Below are positions 43,864 to 52,535 of a stretch of DNA of 52,580 bases, piece by piece (within the stretch, counting starts at the first letter, position 1; every line of letters starts with the position of its first letter). A model generated the notes under the pieces. That model worked only from the letters and a program-made list of their open reading frames with translations. It was not told where the DNA came from and did not search any database. Position numbers and translations under genes: made by a program. This DNA comes from JAXHTY01 sp034189225 (lineage in GTDB: Bacteria; Desulfobacterota; Desulfobacteria; Desulfobacterales; Desulfosudaceae): NCBI GenBank assembly GCA_034189225.1, contig JAXHVL010000054.1:1-52580 (forward strand), in the 5' to 3' direction.

Positions 43864-44856
43864 GAAGGCGCGGGAATAAACGTCGTCGGTGAGGGATGTG
43901 TGGCGGTTGTCTTTGAAATAATAGTATCCCATGGCGGCAATCATGGCGGCGTTGTCGCCGCAATAGACCAGGGGCGGAATATGGACGGTAAGGCCGCGGC
44001 TCTCGGCCTGATGTTGCAGTTTTTCGCGGATATGAGTGTTTGCGGCGACGCCGCCCACCAGCGCGATGTGGCGGCATTGTTTGACGTCTGCCGCGTGAAT
44101 GAGTTTGTGGCAGAGGACATCGCCCACGGCCGCCTGAAAACCGGCGGCAATGTCGGCTTTCTGGTTTTCCAGGCCTGCGCCGGCTTCCCGGATACGGCGA
44201 TTGACGGCGGTTTTAATACCGCTGAAACTGAAATCAAAGCCGTTTTTGTCCAGGTAGGGCCGTGTGAAGACCACGGCTTTTTCATCGCCGGCGGCGGCCA
44301 GGTCTTCGATAACTTTGCCGCCGGGGTAGCCCAGGCCCATCATTTTGGCAACCTTATCAAAGGCTTCGCCGGCGGCATCGTCCCGGGTCTGGCCAAGGAG
44401 TTCGGCGCGGGTGGGTGCGGTGACATGATAAACAGCCGTATGGCCGCCGGAGGTGAGTAGCGCTGCAAATGGAAAGGGCGGGGGCGAATCGGTGAGCAGT
44501 ACGGATGCCAGGTGACCGTCCAGGTGATTGACACCGATAAAGGGCACATCAAGGGCATAGGCATAGGCTTTTGCAAAGGAAAACCCTACGAGCAGGGCGC
44601 CTACGAGGCCAGGCCGCTGGGTAGCGGCCACGGCGTCCAAGTCTTCGGGCGCCGTGTCGGCGGCCTCCAGGGCCTGGTGGACAACCGGCAATATGTTTTT
44701 GATGTGATTTCGGGAGGCCAGTTCCGGTACGACCCCGCCGTATGGGCGATGGACGTTTACCTGGGAGGACACGATGGAGGACAGCACCGTGGGACCATCC
44801 AGGCCTACGGCAGCCGCGGTTTCATCGCAGGAGGTTTCAATGCCGAGTATCTTCAT
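43843..44856 (-). CDS. tsaD: tRNA threonylcarbamoyladenosine synthase subunit TsaD
   Basis: TsaD transfers the threonylcarbamoyl group to A37 of ANN-decoding tRNAs. It has 337 residues, the usual length. ILGIETSCDETAAAV starts the ASKHA fold; His111 and His115 in VNHLDGHLASVL bind the metal; GGVAANTHIREKL and YCGDNAAMIAAMGYYYF complete the signature. The final residues PTGAG come from a repeat sequence that overlaps the gene end. It is downstream of purM with a 47-base gap. Confidence 0.95.
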   Translation of the reverse strand: MKILGIETSCDETAAAVGLDGPTVLSSIVSSQVNVHRPYGGVVPELASRNHIKNILPVVHQALEAADTAPEDLDAVAATQRPGLVGALLVGFSFAKAYAYALDVPFIGVNHLDGHLASVLLTDSPPPFPFAALLTSGGHTAVYHVTAPTRAELLGQTRDDAAGEAFDKVAKMMGLGYPGGKVIEDLAAAGDEKAVVFTRPYLDKNGFDFSFSGIKTAVNRRIREAGAGLENQKADIAAGFQAAVGDVLCHKLIHAADVKQCRHIALVGGVAANTHIREKLQHQAESRGLTVHIPPLVYCGDNAAMIAAMGYYYFKDNRHTSLTDDVYSRAFVPTGAG

Positions 44857-44903
44857 GGGTAATTATTTACGCCGGCCCGGCGTCTCTGTTGTTCAGTGCC
44901 GAC

Positions 44904-45944
44904 CTACTTCCATTTAATCTGGGGCGCGCTTCCTTTGCGGGCGGCGATATCACCGATGAGGAATACGGATTCACCCATGGCCTTGAGGGTACCCATGACA
45001 TCCTGGGCCTGCTTGCCGTCCACGACCACACACAAACCGATGCCGTTGTTGAACGTCCGCGCCATTTCGTCATCCGCAACGCCCCCGCCTTCCTGGAGAA
45101 AGCGGAATATGGGGGGCACTTCCCATGCGCCTTTGTCAAGAACGGCACTGCATGACTTGGGAAGAATGCGCTTAAGATTTTCGGCCAACCCGCCGCCGGT
45201 AATATGGGCGATGCCATGAAGCGGAAAGACCCTCAACAGGTTCTGAATGGTTTCGGAATAAATCTTTGTAGGCGTCAGCAGTTCATCGCCCAGCGTTTTT
45301 CCCAGAACGTCCACATGACTGTCGATCTTGAGCCCCAGCACTTCGAAACAAATCTTGCGGACAAGGGAATACCCGTTGCTGTGCAGGCCGCTGGACGCGA
45401 GCCCGATCACCTGGTCACCGACCCGGATATCCGAGCCGTCGATGATGGCATCGTTTTCAACCATGCCAACAGTAAACCCCGCAAGGTCATACTCTCCTTC
45501 GGCATACATGTCGGGCATTTCGGCAGTTTCGCCGCCGATAAGCGCACATTTGGCCTGCTTGCAGCCTTCACCGATGCCTTTTACCACCTCCACGGCCGTT
45601 TTGGTGTCGAGTTTGCCGGTGGAAAAATAGTCGAGAAAAAAGAGCGGCTTTGCGCCCTGCACGACGATATCATTGATGCACATGGCAACCAGATCGATGC
45701 CGATGGTGTCGTGCTTGCCCGTCATGAAGGCGATTTTGAGTTTTGTGCCCACGCCGTCGGTGGAGCTGACGAGCACGGGACTTTTCATGCTCTCGATATT
45801 CAGGGAAAACAATCCGCCGAACCCGCCGATATCCCCCATAACACCCTGCCGTCGGGTTTTTTTGGCGATTTTTTTAATGTCGCCCACAAACAAGTTGGCT
45901 TTATTAATATCCACGCCTGCATCCGCATATGTCAATGACGCCAT
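44904..45944 (-). CDS. purM: Phosphoribosylformylglycinamidine cyclo-ligase (AIR synthetase)
   Basis: PurM closes the imidazole ring of aminoimidazole ribotide in purine synthesis. It has 346 residues, the usual length. LTYADAGVDINKAN, the Gly-rich DGVGTKLKIAF, VAMCINDIVVQGAKPLFFLDYF, and GGETAEMPDMY are hallmark segments, and ITGGGLAENLKRILP the C-terminal one. It is cotranscribed with tsaD. Confidence 0.95.
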   Translation of the reverse strand: MASLTYADAGVDINKANLFVGDIKKIAKKTRRQGVMGDIGGFGGLFSLNIESMKSPVLVSSTDGVGTKLKIAFMTGKHDTIGIDLVAMCINDIVVQGAKPLFFLDYFSTGKLDTKTAVEVVKGIGEGCKQAKCALIGGETAEMPDMYAEGEYDLAGFTVGMVENDAIIDGSDIRVGDQVIGLASSGLHSNGYSLVRKICFEVLGLKIDSHVDVLGKTLGDELLTPTKIYSETIQNLLRVFPLHGIAHITGGGLAENLKRILPKSCSAVLDKGAWEVPPIFRFLQEGGGVADDEMARTFNNGIGLCVVVDGKQAQDVMGTLKAMGESVFLIGDIAARKGSAPQIKWK

Positions 45945-46023
45945 AGTCTGTTTTCCTTAAATGGCCGGCGAGAGGCTTTTACCGCCGGCATTGTTTAATC
46001 GTAACACCCGAATCCGAATAGAT

Positions 46024-46052
46024 ATGGTAACGCCGCCCCCGGACAAAGTCAA
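46024..46052 (-). promoter_or_regulatory. Candidate promoter of purM-tsaD
   Basis: On the minus strand TTGACT (46047-46052), a 17-base spacer and TACCAT (46024-46029). It lies 80 bases upstream of purM in the divergent spacer. A GCCGGC inverted repeat at about 45962-45986 sits in the leader. Confidence 0.4.
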
Positions 46053-46068
46053 ATCCAAATTAATGATT

Positions 46069-46097
46069 TTGACAGCCCCGGCGAATTCAGGTATATT
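46069..46097 (+). promoter_or_regulatory. Strong sigma-70 promoter of the aminotransferase-hom-thrH operon
   Basis: TTGACA (46069-46074), an exact 17-base spacer and TATATT (46092-46097): a perfect -35 and a five-of-six -10. Transcription should begin near 46104, leaving a leader of about 70 bases. Confidence 0.7.
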
Positions 46098-46172
46098 GTT
46101 TTGATTAAACTCATCTTAAAAGACAAACAAAGAGGGAGCGGGGCCGGAGAGGGCTACCACGGGACAAGTATT

Positions 46173-47342
46173 ATGAATAATAAATTTGGCAGATTAGATA
46201 GATTACCACCGTATGTGTTCGCCACCGTCAACCAGATTAAAATGGATGAGCGGCGGGCCGGCAAGGATATTATCGACCTGGGAATGGGCAATCCCGATCT
46301 TCCCACCCCGGACCATATCGTTGACAAGCTGGTGGATGCGGCGCAAAAGCCCCACAACCACCGCTATTCTGCGTCCATGGGCATCCGGAAACTCCGCCTG
46401 GCCATTGCCGACTGGTACAAGCGCCGGTACGGCGTTACGGTGGATCATGAAGAAGAGGCCATCGTGACCATCGGGGCCAAGGAGGGGTTTTCTCACCTTA
46501 TCCTGGTGACCATTCGCCCGGGCGATCTGGTATTTACGCCCAATCCCACCTACCCGATCCACCCCTATGCCACGATCATCGCCGGTGGCAGCGTGCGGGG
46601 GATTCCGGTGGGCCCGGGCGAGGATTTTCTGAAAAATCTCATCGACGGCACCCGGCAGAGCTGGCCCAAGCCCAAGGTCCTGGTGCTGAGCTATCCCCAC
46701 AATCCCACTACCGAGGTTGTGGACATCAACTTTTTCAAGGAGATCGTCCGGTACGCCAAGAAATATGATGTGATGATCATTCATGATTTCGCCTATGCCG
46801 ACCTGGTGTTTGACGGGTACCAGGCCCCGAGCTTTTTGCAGGTGGAAGGCGCCAAGGACGTTGGTGTGGAGTTCTTCTCCCTGTCCAAGAGCTACAGCAT
46901 GGCGGGCTGGCGCGTTGGGTTCTGCGTGGGAAACCGGGATATTATTGCGGCGCTGCGACGGATCAAGAGCTACCTGGATTACGGTATTTTTCAACCCGTG
47001 CAGATCGCTTCCATCATCGCCTTGAACGAGGACCAATCCTGTGTTGAACAGATCCGGGAGACCTACCGGTCACGGCGGGACACCCTGATCAATGGCCTGA
47101 ACCGGGTGGGATGGCCCATTGAAAAGCCCAAGGGGACGATGTTCGTGTGGGCGCAGATACCGGAAAAGTACCGGCACATGGGGTCTGTGGAATTTTCCAA
47201 GATGATGATTCACGAAGCGCAGGTGGCCGTATCACCTGGCCTGGGCTTTGGCGAATACGGAGACGACTACGTGCGGTTCGCCCTTATAGAAAATGAAATG
47301 CGGACCAACCAGGCGGTCAGGGGCATTAAAAAGATCCTTTAA
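46173..47342 (+). CDS. Class I/II aminotransferase, AlaC-like
   Basis: This PLP-dependent enzyme has 389 residues. The N-terminal LPPYVFATVNQIK with DLGMGNPDLPTP, the SYPHNPTTEVVD segment, and the PLP-lysine motif SLSKSYSMAGWRVGF (Lys) place it near the alanine-forming AlaC and LL-diaminopimelate aminotransferase group. ATG 46173 matches the family start; the frame opens earlier, but that would begin at or before the promoter's start point. It leads directly into homoserine dehydrogenase (18 bases), so a role in the aspartate amino acid family is possible. Exact substrate uncertain. Confidence 0.85.
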   Translation: MNNKFGRLDRLPPYVFATVNQIKMDERRAGKDIIDLGMGNPDLPTPDHIVDKLVDAAQKPHNHRYSASMGIRKLRLAIADWYKRRYGVTVDHEEEAIVTIGAKEGFSHLILVTIRPGDLVFTPNPTYPIHPYATIIAGGSVRGIPVGPGEDFLKNLIDGTRQSWPKPKVLVLSYPHNPTTEVVDINFFKEIVRYAKKYDVMIIHDFAYADLVFDGYQAPSFLQVEGAKDVGVEFFSLSKSYSMAGWRVGFCVGNRDIIAALRRIKSYLDYGIFQPVQIASIIALNEDQSCVEQIRETYRSRRDTLINGLNRVGWPIEKPKGTMFVWAQIPEKYRHMGSVEFSKMMIHEAQVAVSPGLGFGEYGDDYVRFALIENEMRTNQAVRGIKKIL

Positions 47343-47360
47343 AAGCAATACAGGTGTTCA

Positions 47361-48668
47361 ATGAAGCAAATCAACATCGGCATGCTGGGCTGCGGGACCG
47401 TGGGCATCGGGACCGCGAAAATACTGCTGGAAAAAAAGGCGCTGATATACGCCAGGACCGGAATGTCGCTTCACCTGAAAAAAATTGCGGACATCGACAC
47501 CGCCCGGGACCGGGGGCTGAATCTTGAGCCGGGTGTGATGACGGCCGATGCGGCGGAAGTGGTGGATGATCCGGAAATCGATATCGTGGTGGAGCTTATC
47601 GGCGGCAAAACCGTGGCAAAAGATTTGATGCTGCGGGCCATTGACAACGGCAAAAGCATTGTCACAGCCAATAAGGCGCTGCTGTCGGACTGCGGAAACG
47701 AGATATTTCCCCGGGCCGCGGCGGCCAACGTGGACATTGCATACGAGGCCAGCGTGGGCGGCTGCATGCCCATCATCAAGTCTGTGCGGGAGTCTTTGAT
47801 CGGCAACGATATTCATGCCATGCGCGGCATTCTCAACGGCACCTGCAATTATATCCTGTCGAAAATCACGGCGGAAAAATGCAGCTTTGCGTCAGCCCTC
47901 AACGAAGCCCAGGAAAAGGGGTTTGCGGAAGCCGACCCTACCCTTGACGTGGACGGCTTTGATGCGGCTCACAAACTGGCCATCCTGAACGCCATTGCCT
48001 ACGGCATGGCCATTAACCTGGATGATATTTACGTTGAAGGCATCCGCCGGGTGTCTCCCATCGATATTGAATTTGCCGGGGACTTCGGGTATACGGTAAA
48101 ACTGCTGGCCATCAGCAAGCAGATCGACGGGGCCGTGGAGGCCCGCATTCACCCCACCATGGTGCCCGCCGAAGATATTCTTTCCAGCGTGAGCGGCTCG
48201 CTGAACGCCGTCACAGTCACCGGCGATTGTGTGGAAAACATGTTGCTTTACGGCCACGGGGCGGGCATGATGCCTACGGCCAGTGCGGTGGCGGGCGATA
48301 TTGTGGATCTGACGCGAAATATCGCCTATAACGCCAGGGGGCGGGTGCCGGCCCTGTCCTACCAGGCGGAACACATTCAGCCGCTGCCGGTACTGCCCAT
48401 AGAAAAGCTGTCCACCCGCTATTATTTCCGATTTTCGGCGACTGATCAGCCCGGCGTTCTGTCAAAAATTGCCGGTGTGCTGGGCGCCCACAACATCAGC
48501 ATCAAATCCGTCAACCAGAAGGGCAGGGAAAAGGATGGTCCCATTCCGCTGGTGATGCTCACCCACAAGGCCTGCGAGGCGGATGTGAACAAGGCCCTGG
48601 CCGAGATTGTTTCGTTTAATATCGTTGCCGATGAGCCGATGGTGATACGGATGGAGGATAAAGAATGA
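47361..48668 (+). CDS. hom: Homoserine dehydrogenase with ACT domain
   Basis: This reduces aspartate semialdehyde to homoserine. It has 435 residues: a Rossmann domain (INIGMLGCGTVGIGTAK), a catalytic domain (GGKTVAKDLML; YEASVGGCMPIIKSVRESL; GILNGTCNYILSKI; EAQEKGFAEADPTLDVDGFDAAHKL), and a C-terminal ACT domain (from about residue 353, FSATDQPGVLSKIAGVLGAHNISI) that in this family usually gives threonine feedback. It overlaps thrH by four bases (ATGA). Confidence 0.95.
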   Translation: MKQINIGMLGCGTVGIGTAKILLEKKALIYARTGMSLHLKKIADIDTARDRGLNLEPGVMTADAAEVVDDPEIDIVVELIGGKTVAKDLMLRAIDNGKSIVTANKALLSDCGNEIFPRAAAANVDIAYEASVGGCMPIIKSVRESLIGNDIHAMRGILNGTCNYILSKITAEKCSFASALNEAQEKGFAEADPTLDVDGFDAAHKLAILNAIAYGMAINLDDIYVEGIRRVSPIDIEFAGDFGYTVKLLAISKQIDGAVEARIHPTMVPAEDILSSVSGSLNAVTVTGDCVENMLLYGHGAGMMPTASAVAGDIVDLTRNIAYNARGRVPALSYQAEHIQPLPVLPIEKLSTRYYFRFSATDQPGVLSKIAGVLGAHNISIKSVNQKGREKDGPIPLVMLTHKACEADVNKALAEIVSFNIVADEPMVIRMEDKE

Positions 48669-49270
48669 ATATCGTGTGCAGTGACCTGGAAGGGGTGTTT
48701 GTTCCGGAAGTATGGATCAATGTGGCGGAAAAAACGGGCATCGAGGATCTGAAGCTCACCACCCGGGATATTTCCGATTATGACGTGCTCATGCAGAAAC
48801 GGCTGACCGTGCTTGACGAACACAACCTGAAATTGAAAGACATAACAGATGTGATCGCCACCATCGATCCGCTGGCCGGGGCGGTGACGTTTCTTGACTG
48901 GCTGCGCAGCAAAACCCAGGTCATTATCGTATCGGATACCTTTACCCAGTTCGCCGGCCCGCTGATGGAAAAACTGAACATGCCCACCCTGTTCTGCAAC
49001 ACCCTGACCATCGGCGATGACGGCCGCATAACCGGTTATCAGCTCCGCCAGAAAGACGGCAAACGGCAAACCGTGCTGGCCCTGCGAAGCCTCAACTACC
49101 GCATCACCGCAATGGGGGATTCTTACAACGACATCAGCATGATCCAGGAAGCCGACACCGGCATTCTGTTCCGGCCGCCCCCCAATGTGGTGGAAGAGTA
49201 CCCGGAGCTGCCAGTGGCCGAGGATTATGAAACCCTGAAATCATTGCTGGCAGAGCCGATCACCCGGTAA
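48665..49270 (+). CDS. thrH: ThrH: phosphoserine phosphatase/homoserine phosphotransferase
   Basis: This HAD-superfamily enzyme of 201 residues has motif I in CSDLEGVFVPE (Asp7, with the ThrH-typical Glu9), IIVSDTF (motif II) and AMGDSYNDISMI (motif III). ThrH of Pseudomonas can move phosphate from phosphoserine to homoserine and so replace ThrB. Coupled to hom by a four-base overlap, it probably supplies O-phosphohomoserine for threonine, or links serine and threonine synthesis. No thrB is in the window. Confidence 0.92.
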   Translation: MNIVCSDLEGVFVPEVWINVAEKTGIEDLKLTTRDISDYDVLMQKRLTVLDEHNLKLKDITDVIATIDPLAGAVTFLDWLRSKTQVIIVSDTFTQFAGPLMEKLNMPTLFCNTLTIGDDGRITGYQLRQKDGKRQTVLALRSLNYRITAMGDSYNDISMIQEADTGILFRPPPNVVEEYPELPVAEDYETLKSLLAEPITR

Positions 49271-49299
49271 AAACCATATGAGTAACCGCTGAGACGCAG

Positions 49300-49337
49300 A
49301 GGGCGCTGAGGGTTTTATTTTCAGCGCCCTTTTTATT
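49300..49337 (+). terminator. Rho-independent terminator after thrH
   Basis: AGGGCGCTGA (49300-49309) pairs exactly with TCAGCGCCCT (49321-49330) around an 11-base loop and is followed by TTTTATT. It lies 30 bases after the thrH stop. The palindromic repeat copy C starts in its T-tract. Confidence 0.85.
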
Positions 49338-49463
49338 GACGGCTTCGTAAAAAGTCCAATATCTGCGTTGCGCTGCATCCCTCGTCACTGCGGCGTACGC
49401 CAAGTACGCCTCATTCCTCGGGATTTGCGCGCCTTGATCTTGAACTTTTTACTTTGCCGTCCC
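49336..49463. repeat. Palindromic repeat family 1, copy C
   Basis: The left end GACGGCTTCGTAAAAAGTCC and the right end (other strand) GACGGCAAAGTAAAAAGTTC are variants of the two arm types. The arms meet near GCGTACGCCAAGTACGCC. About 128 bases, foldable as one hairpin. Confidence 0.7.
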
Positions 49464-49608
49464 AAATCTGACTTTTTACGGGACTATCTTTATTTGGACA
49501 TGAAGAATTACGGATTGTGGTAATATGATGATGGCCATCGGTATACCGAGGCCGTGATAGTGGCTGGCTTTAGCCTGCCCCAGTTGGAACGTAATACGCC
49601 AGCCGGGG
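49464..49608. other. Spacer after mrcA with repeat family 3
   Basis: No gene is visible. GACTTTTTACGGGAC at 49471 looks like a fragment of family 1. From about 49562 to 49605 a family 3 repeat occurs (GGCTGGCTTTAGCCTGCCCC, then CGCCAGCCGGGGC), which can fold and may serve as the end of the minus-strand mrcA transcript. Confidence 0.45.
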
Positions 49609-52044
49609 CTACATCCCTCTTTTAAAAAACTGCTCCTCTTTGACCACGGTGTCCGCGGAATCGACGTGTTCGGTGGGAACGGTGCCTTTCTTGAAACATT
49701 CAAAAAAGGTCTCTGTCGATCCATCGCCGGGCAGCAGCCCGGTTTTGGCGTCGATCTTGGAGAACACCACCCCTTCGGGCACTTCAAAGGTCTTGACGGG
49801 CTTGTCCTTGAGCATCTCTTTCATGAAGCCCAGCCAGATGGGGCTGGCCGCGCTGGAGCCGGTCTCGGATTTGCCCAGGGACCGTTCCTGATCATAACCC
49901 ACCCAGACCACCGTGACATAGCCCGGCGTGTATCCGGCGAACCAGGCATCATCCAGGTTGTCGGTGGTGCCGGTCTTGCCGGCGGCCGGTCGGTTCAGCG
50001 ATCTGACCCGGCGGCCGGTGCCGTGCTCCACCACGCCCTTGAGCAGATGGGTCATGATATAGGCCGTATCCTTGCCGATAACCCGTTTGGGATCGGCGGT
50101 GTGCTCCTCCAGTACCCGCCCTTCCCGGTCCATAATTTTGGTGATAAAAATCGGCTCCACCGCCTTGCCAAGATTGGGGAACACGGAATAAACCTTTGCC
50201 AGCTCGATGGGAGCGATTCCCGAGGACCCAAGGGCGATGGAAAGATCCCGGCTGAGAGGCGACTCAATCCCCAGCTTCCTGGCGTAATCCCTTACATAAT
50301 CGACCCCGATGTCCATCATGATCTTGATGGTTGGAATATTGTGCGATTTCTCAAGGGCCTTGCGAAACAGGGTGGGCCCGAAAAAACGCTCCTCGTAATT
50401 CTGGGGTTTCCAGATAAAATCGTGCTCCTTGTCCTCGAAAATAATGGCGGAATCGATGATTACACTGGCCGGGGTATAACCTTTGTCAAGGGCGGCGGCA
50501 TATATCACCGGTTTAAAAGCCGAGCCCGGCTGTCGCCTGGACTGAATCACACGGTTGAAGTGGCTTTTACCGGCATCCCGGCCGCCGATCATTGCCTTGA
50601 CGTGGCCGGAACGAACCGCCATGCAAACCAGGGCGGCCTCGACGGCGGGCGTCTGTTCCAGCGAAAACACATAACGTTTGTTTCCAACGGATGGGGAATC
50701 GTCTTCGGCGGTTGCCGCTTCCGGCGGTACTTCATCCTGGGAATCTTCGCCGGTCTCCTCTTTTATCAGGGACTTGATTCTTACATGAATCACATCCCCG
50801 AAACGCAGCGACTGTGAAGGCCTGTCGATCTTTGCCGCGGCTTTGTACCATGCCACTTCCGTGTCCGGTGTACGCGCCCACCTCATGTCTTCCAGGGGGA
50901 TCTGCCCGCTGCCGCCGCCGAACCGGACATACACGGTGCCTTCTTCATCATCCACGTCCATGACCACCCCTTTTACGATGTCCCCTGGAGCGGGCGGGGT
51001 CTCCTGATTTTCCACCGCCTTTCGCAATTCCGCCAGAAAAGGCTCGATGTCATCCTCGGTAAGGTGCTTGACCGGACCGCGATACCCCTGCCGCTTGTCA
51101 AGGGCGCGCAACCCCTTCTCCACCTCACTGCGGGCGATTTTCTGCATGTCCAGGTTCATGGCCGTATAAATGGAAAGCCCTTCGTTATACAACACCTCCC
51201 GGCCGTACTTGTTTTCCACATACCGGCGGACATGCTCGGCATACCAGGGCGCCATCTCCTGATACCAGCTCTTTACCGGCTTAATGTCCATTTCCTTTTC
51301 GCGGGCCGTTTCCGCCGCCGCCCGGCTGACATATCCTTCGGTGACCATCTGATTTAATACGTAAATCTGCCGTCGCTTGGCCCGTTCTGGATGATGATAC
51401 GGGGAATAGCTGCTCGGTGCCTGGGGCAGGCCGGCGATGAGAGCGTATTCGGACAGGCTCAGCTCGTCTACTTTTTTGCCGAAATAATTTTCCGCCGCAG
51501 CGGCCACGCCGTAGGCGCCGTGCCCCAGGTATATCTGGTTGAGGTAAAGGTAAAGGATTTCTCTTTTGGAGAGCTGCTTTTCGATCCGGTAGGAAAGAAT
51601 GGCCTCCCGTATCTTCCGGGTATAGGTCCGCTCCGATGAAAGGAAAAAAGATTTTGCCACCTGCTGGGTAATGGTGCTGCCGCCCTGGACGATGGTACCG
51701 GCCTTCAGGTTCTTGATCAGCGCCCGGAACACGCCGATCAGGTCGATCCCGGTATGCTGATAAAACCGCGCGTCTTCGGCCGCCACAAATGCGTTGATAA
51801 AGGGTTCCGGTATTTCGGACAGGGGCATCACGATCCGCCGCTGTTCATAAAACTCGGCGATTTTCCGGTCATCTGCGGAATAAAGGGTCGTGATGACCGG
51901 TGGTTTGTAGTCCTTGAGCGAGGCGATGCTCGGCAGCGTTTCACTGATATGATAGTAAGCAACTGCACCTGCAATCACGGCGCCGACCATTAGCACCGTC
52001 AGAAGAACAGCACTCCATTTAATAAACCTTACAATAAATGACAT
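49609..52044 (-). CDS. mrcA: Penicillin-binding protein 1A (bifunctional peptidoglycan synthase)
   Basis: A class A PBP that polymerises and cross-links peptidoglycan. From ATG 52044 it has 811 residues. One N-terminal membrane helix (AVLLTVLMVGAVIAGAVAYY) is followed by the GT51 transglycosylase (EDARFYQHTGIDL with the catalytic Glu; GGSTITQQVAKSFFLSSERT; RIEKQLSKREILYLYLN), an OB-like insert with many acidic residues (about 310-460), and the transpeptidase with SAFK (Ser517 in the frame counted from 52071), SHN (KSHNIPT) and KTGTT. The start 52044 has GGAG close upstream; ATG 52071 is an alternative without a ribosome site. It acts in the inner membrane, facing the periplasm. Confidence 0.93.
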   Translation of the reverse strand: MSFIVRFIKWSAVLLTVLMVGAVIAGAVAYYHISETLPSIASLKDYKPPVITTLYSADDRKIAEFYEQRRIVMPLSEIPEPFINAFVAAEDARFYQHTGIDLIGVFRALIKNLKAGTIVQGGSTITQQVAKSFFLSSERTYTRKIREAILSYRIEKQLSKREILYLYLNQIYLGHGAYGVAAAAENYFGKKVDELSLSEYALIAGLPQAPSSYSPYHHPERAKRRQIYVLNQMVTEGYVSRAAAETAREKEMDIKPVKSWYQEMAPWYAEHVRRYVENKYGREVLYNEGLSIYTAMNLDMQKIARSEVEKGLRALDKRQGYRGPVKHLTEDDIEPFLAELRKAVENQETPPAPGDIVKGVVMDVDDEEGTVYVRFGGGSGQIPLEDMRWARTPDTEVAWYKAAAKIDRPSQSLRFGDVIHVRIKSLIKEETGEDSQDEVPPEAATAEDDSPSVGNKRYVFSLEQTPAVEAALVCMAVRSGHVKAMIGGRDAGKSHFNRVIQSRRQPGSAFKPVIYAAALDKGYTPASVIIDSAIIFEDKEHDFIWKPQNYEERFFGPTLFRKALEKSHNIPTIKIMMDIGVDYVRDYARKLGIESPLSRDLSIALGSSGIAPIELAKVYSVFPNLGKAVEPIFITKIMDREGRVLEEHTADPKRVIGKDTAYIMTHLLKGVVEHGTGRRVRSLNRPAAGKTGTTDNLDDAWFAGYTPGYVTVVWVGYDQERSLGKSETGSSAASPIWLGFMKEMLKDKPVKTFEVPEGVVFSKIDAKTGLLPGDGSTETFFECFKKGTVPTEHVDSADTVVKEEQFFKRGM

Positions 52045-52216
52045 AATCTCCGTTTTCCATGATACATCCATACCAAATCAGGCCAGCCGCCTGGCAGCCG
52101 GCCTTACAAACACCGGACACTCATCATACGTTTTTCCCGCCCAAATGTAAACCCCGTGAGAGCAGCGGGGGGATAATTCAGTCAATTAAACCTGGTCCTT
52201 CGGGACAGGTCAACGA

Positions 52217-52300
52217 TTCATACTTTTCTTTGCTCGCCCAAAGAAGATGGTCTCGTAAAAAGTCGCTTGCAGACGGCAAACTCAACAACCATCCCGGCCT
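52217..52300. repeat. Truncated repeat copies: family 2 tail and family 1 head
   Basis: Bases 52217-52245 are an exact inverted copy of 6062-6090. They are followed at once by GATGGTCTCGTAAAAAGTCG and GACGGCAAAC, the head of family 1 as also seen at 5605-5636. The same two repeat types thus sit next to each other at both places. Confidence 0.55.
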
Positions 52301-52455
52301 TTGTGGCGGGATGAGTTGAAAAAAACGGCTGAAAGCCGGGATACGGGTCTACAGACCCGTTAATGCGCCGTCTTGAAATTACCATCTTTCTCAGGTTCAA
52401 AATGGTACTCAATATTAAATTCGAAACACGAAGGCACGTGATTCTTGAACTCACC

Positions 52456-52530
52456 CTTCGTGTTCTTCGTGAGCTTCGTGGTTCATTTGAGCTGATATTT
52501 ATTACCACGAAGAGCACGAAGGGCACGAAG
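52456..52530. repeat. CACGAAG-type inverted repeat
   Basis: The left arm 52456-52482 (units of CTTCGTG) and right arm 52504-52530 (ACCACGAAGAGCACGAAGGG and on) are complementary over 27 bases with four mismatches. Such CACGAAG strings are common next to decayed four-helix-bundle or GxxExxY genes; I see no gene here. Confidence 0.55.
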
Positions 52531-52535
52531 ATATA

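Noticed and set aside
46101..46172. Earlier start for the aminotransferase at 46101
   Set aside because: It falls at or before the expected transcription start of the strong promoter at 46069-46097, and the family starts near MNNKFGRLDRLPPY.
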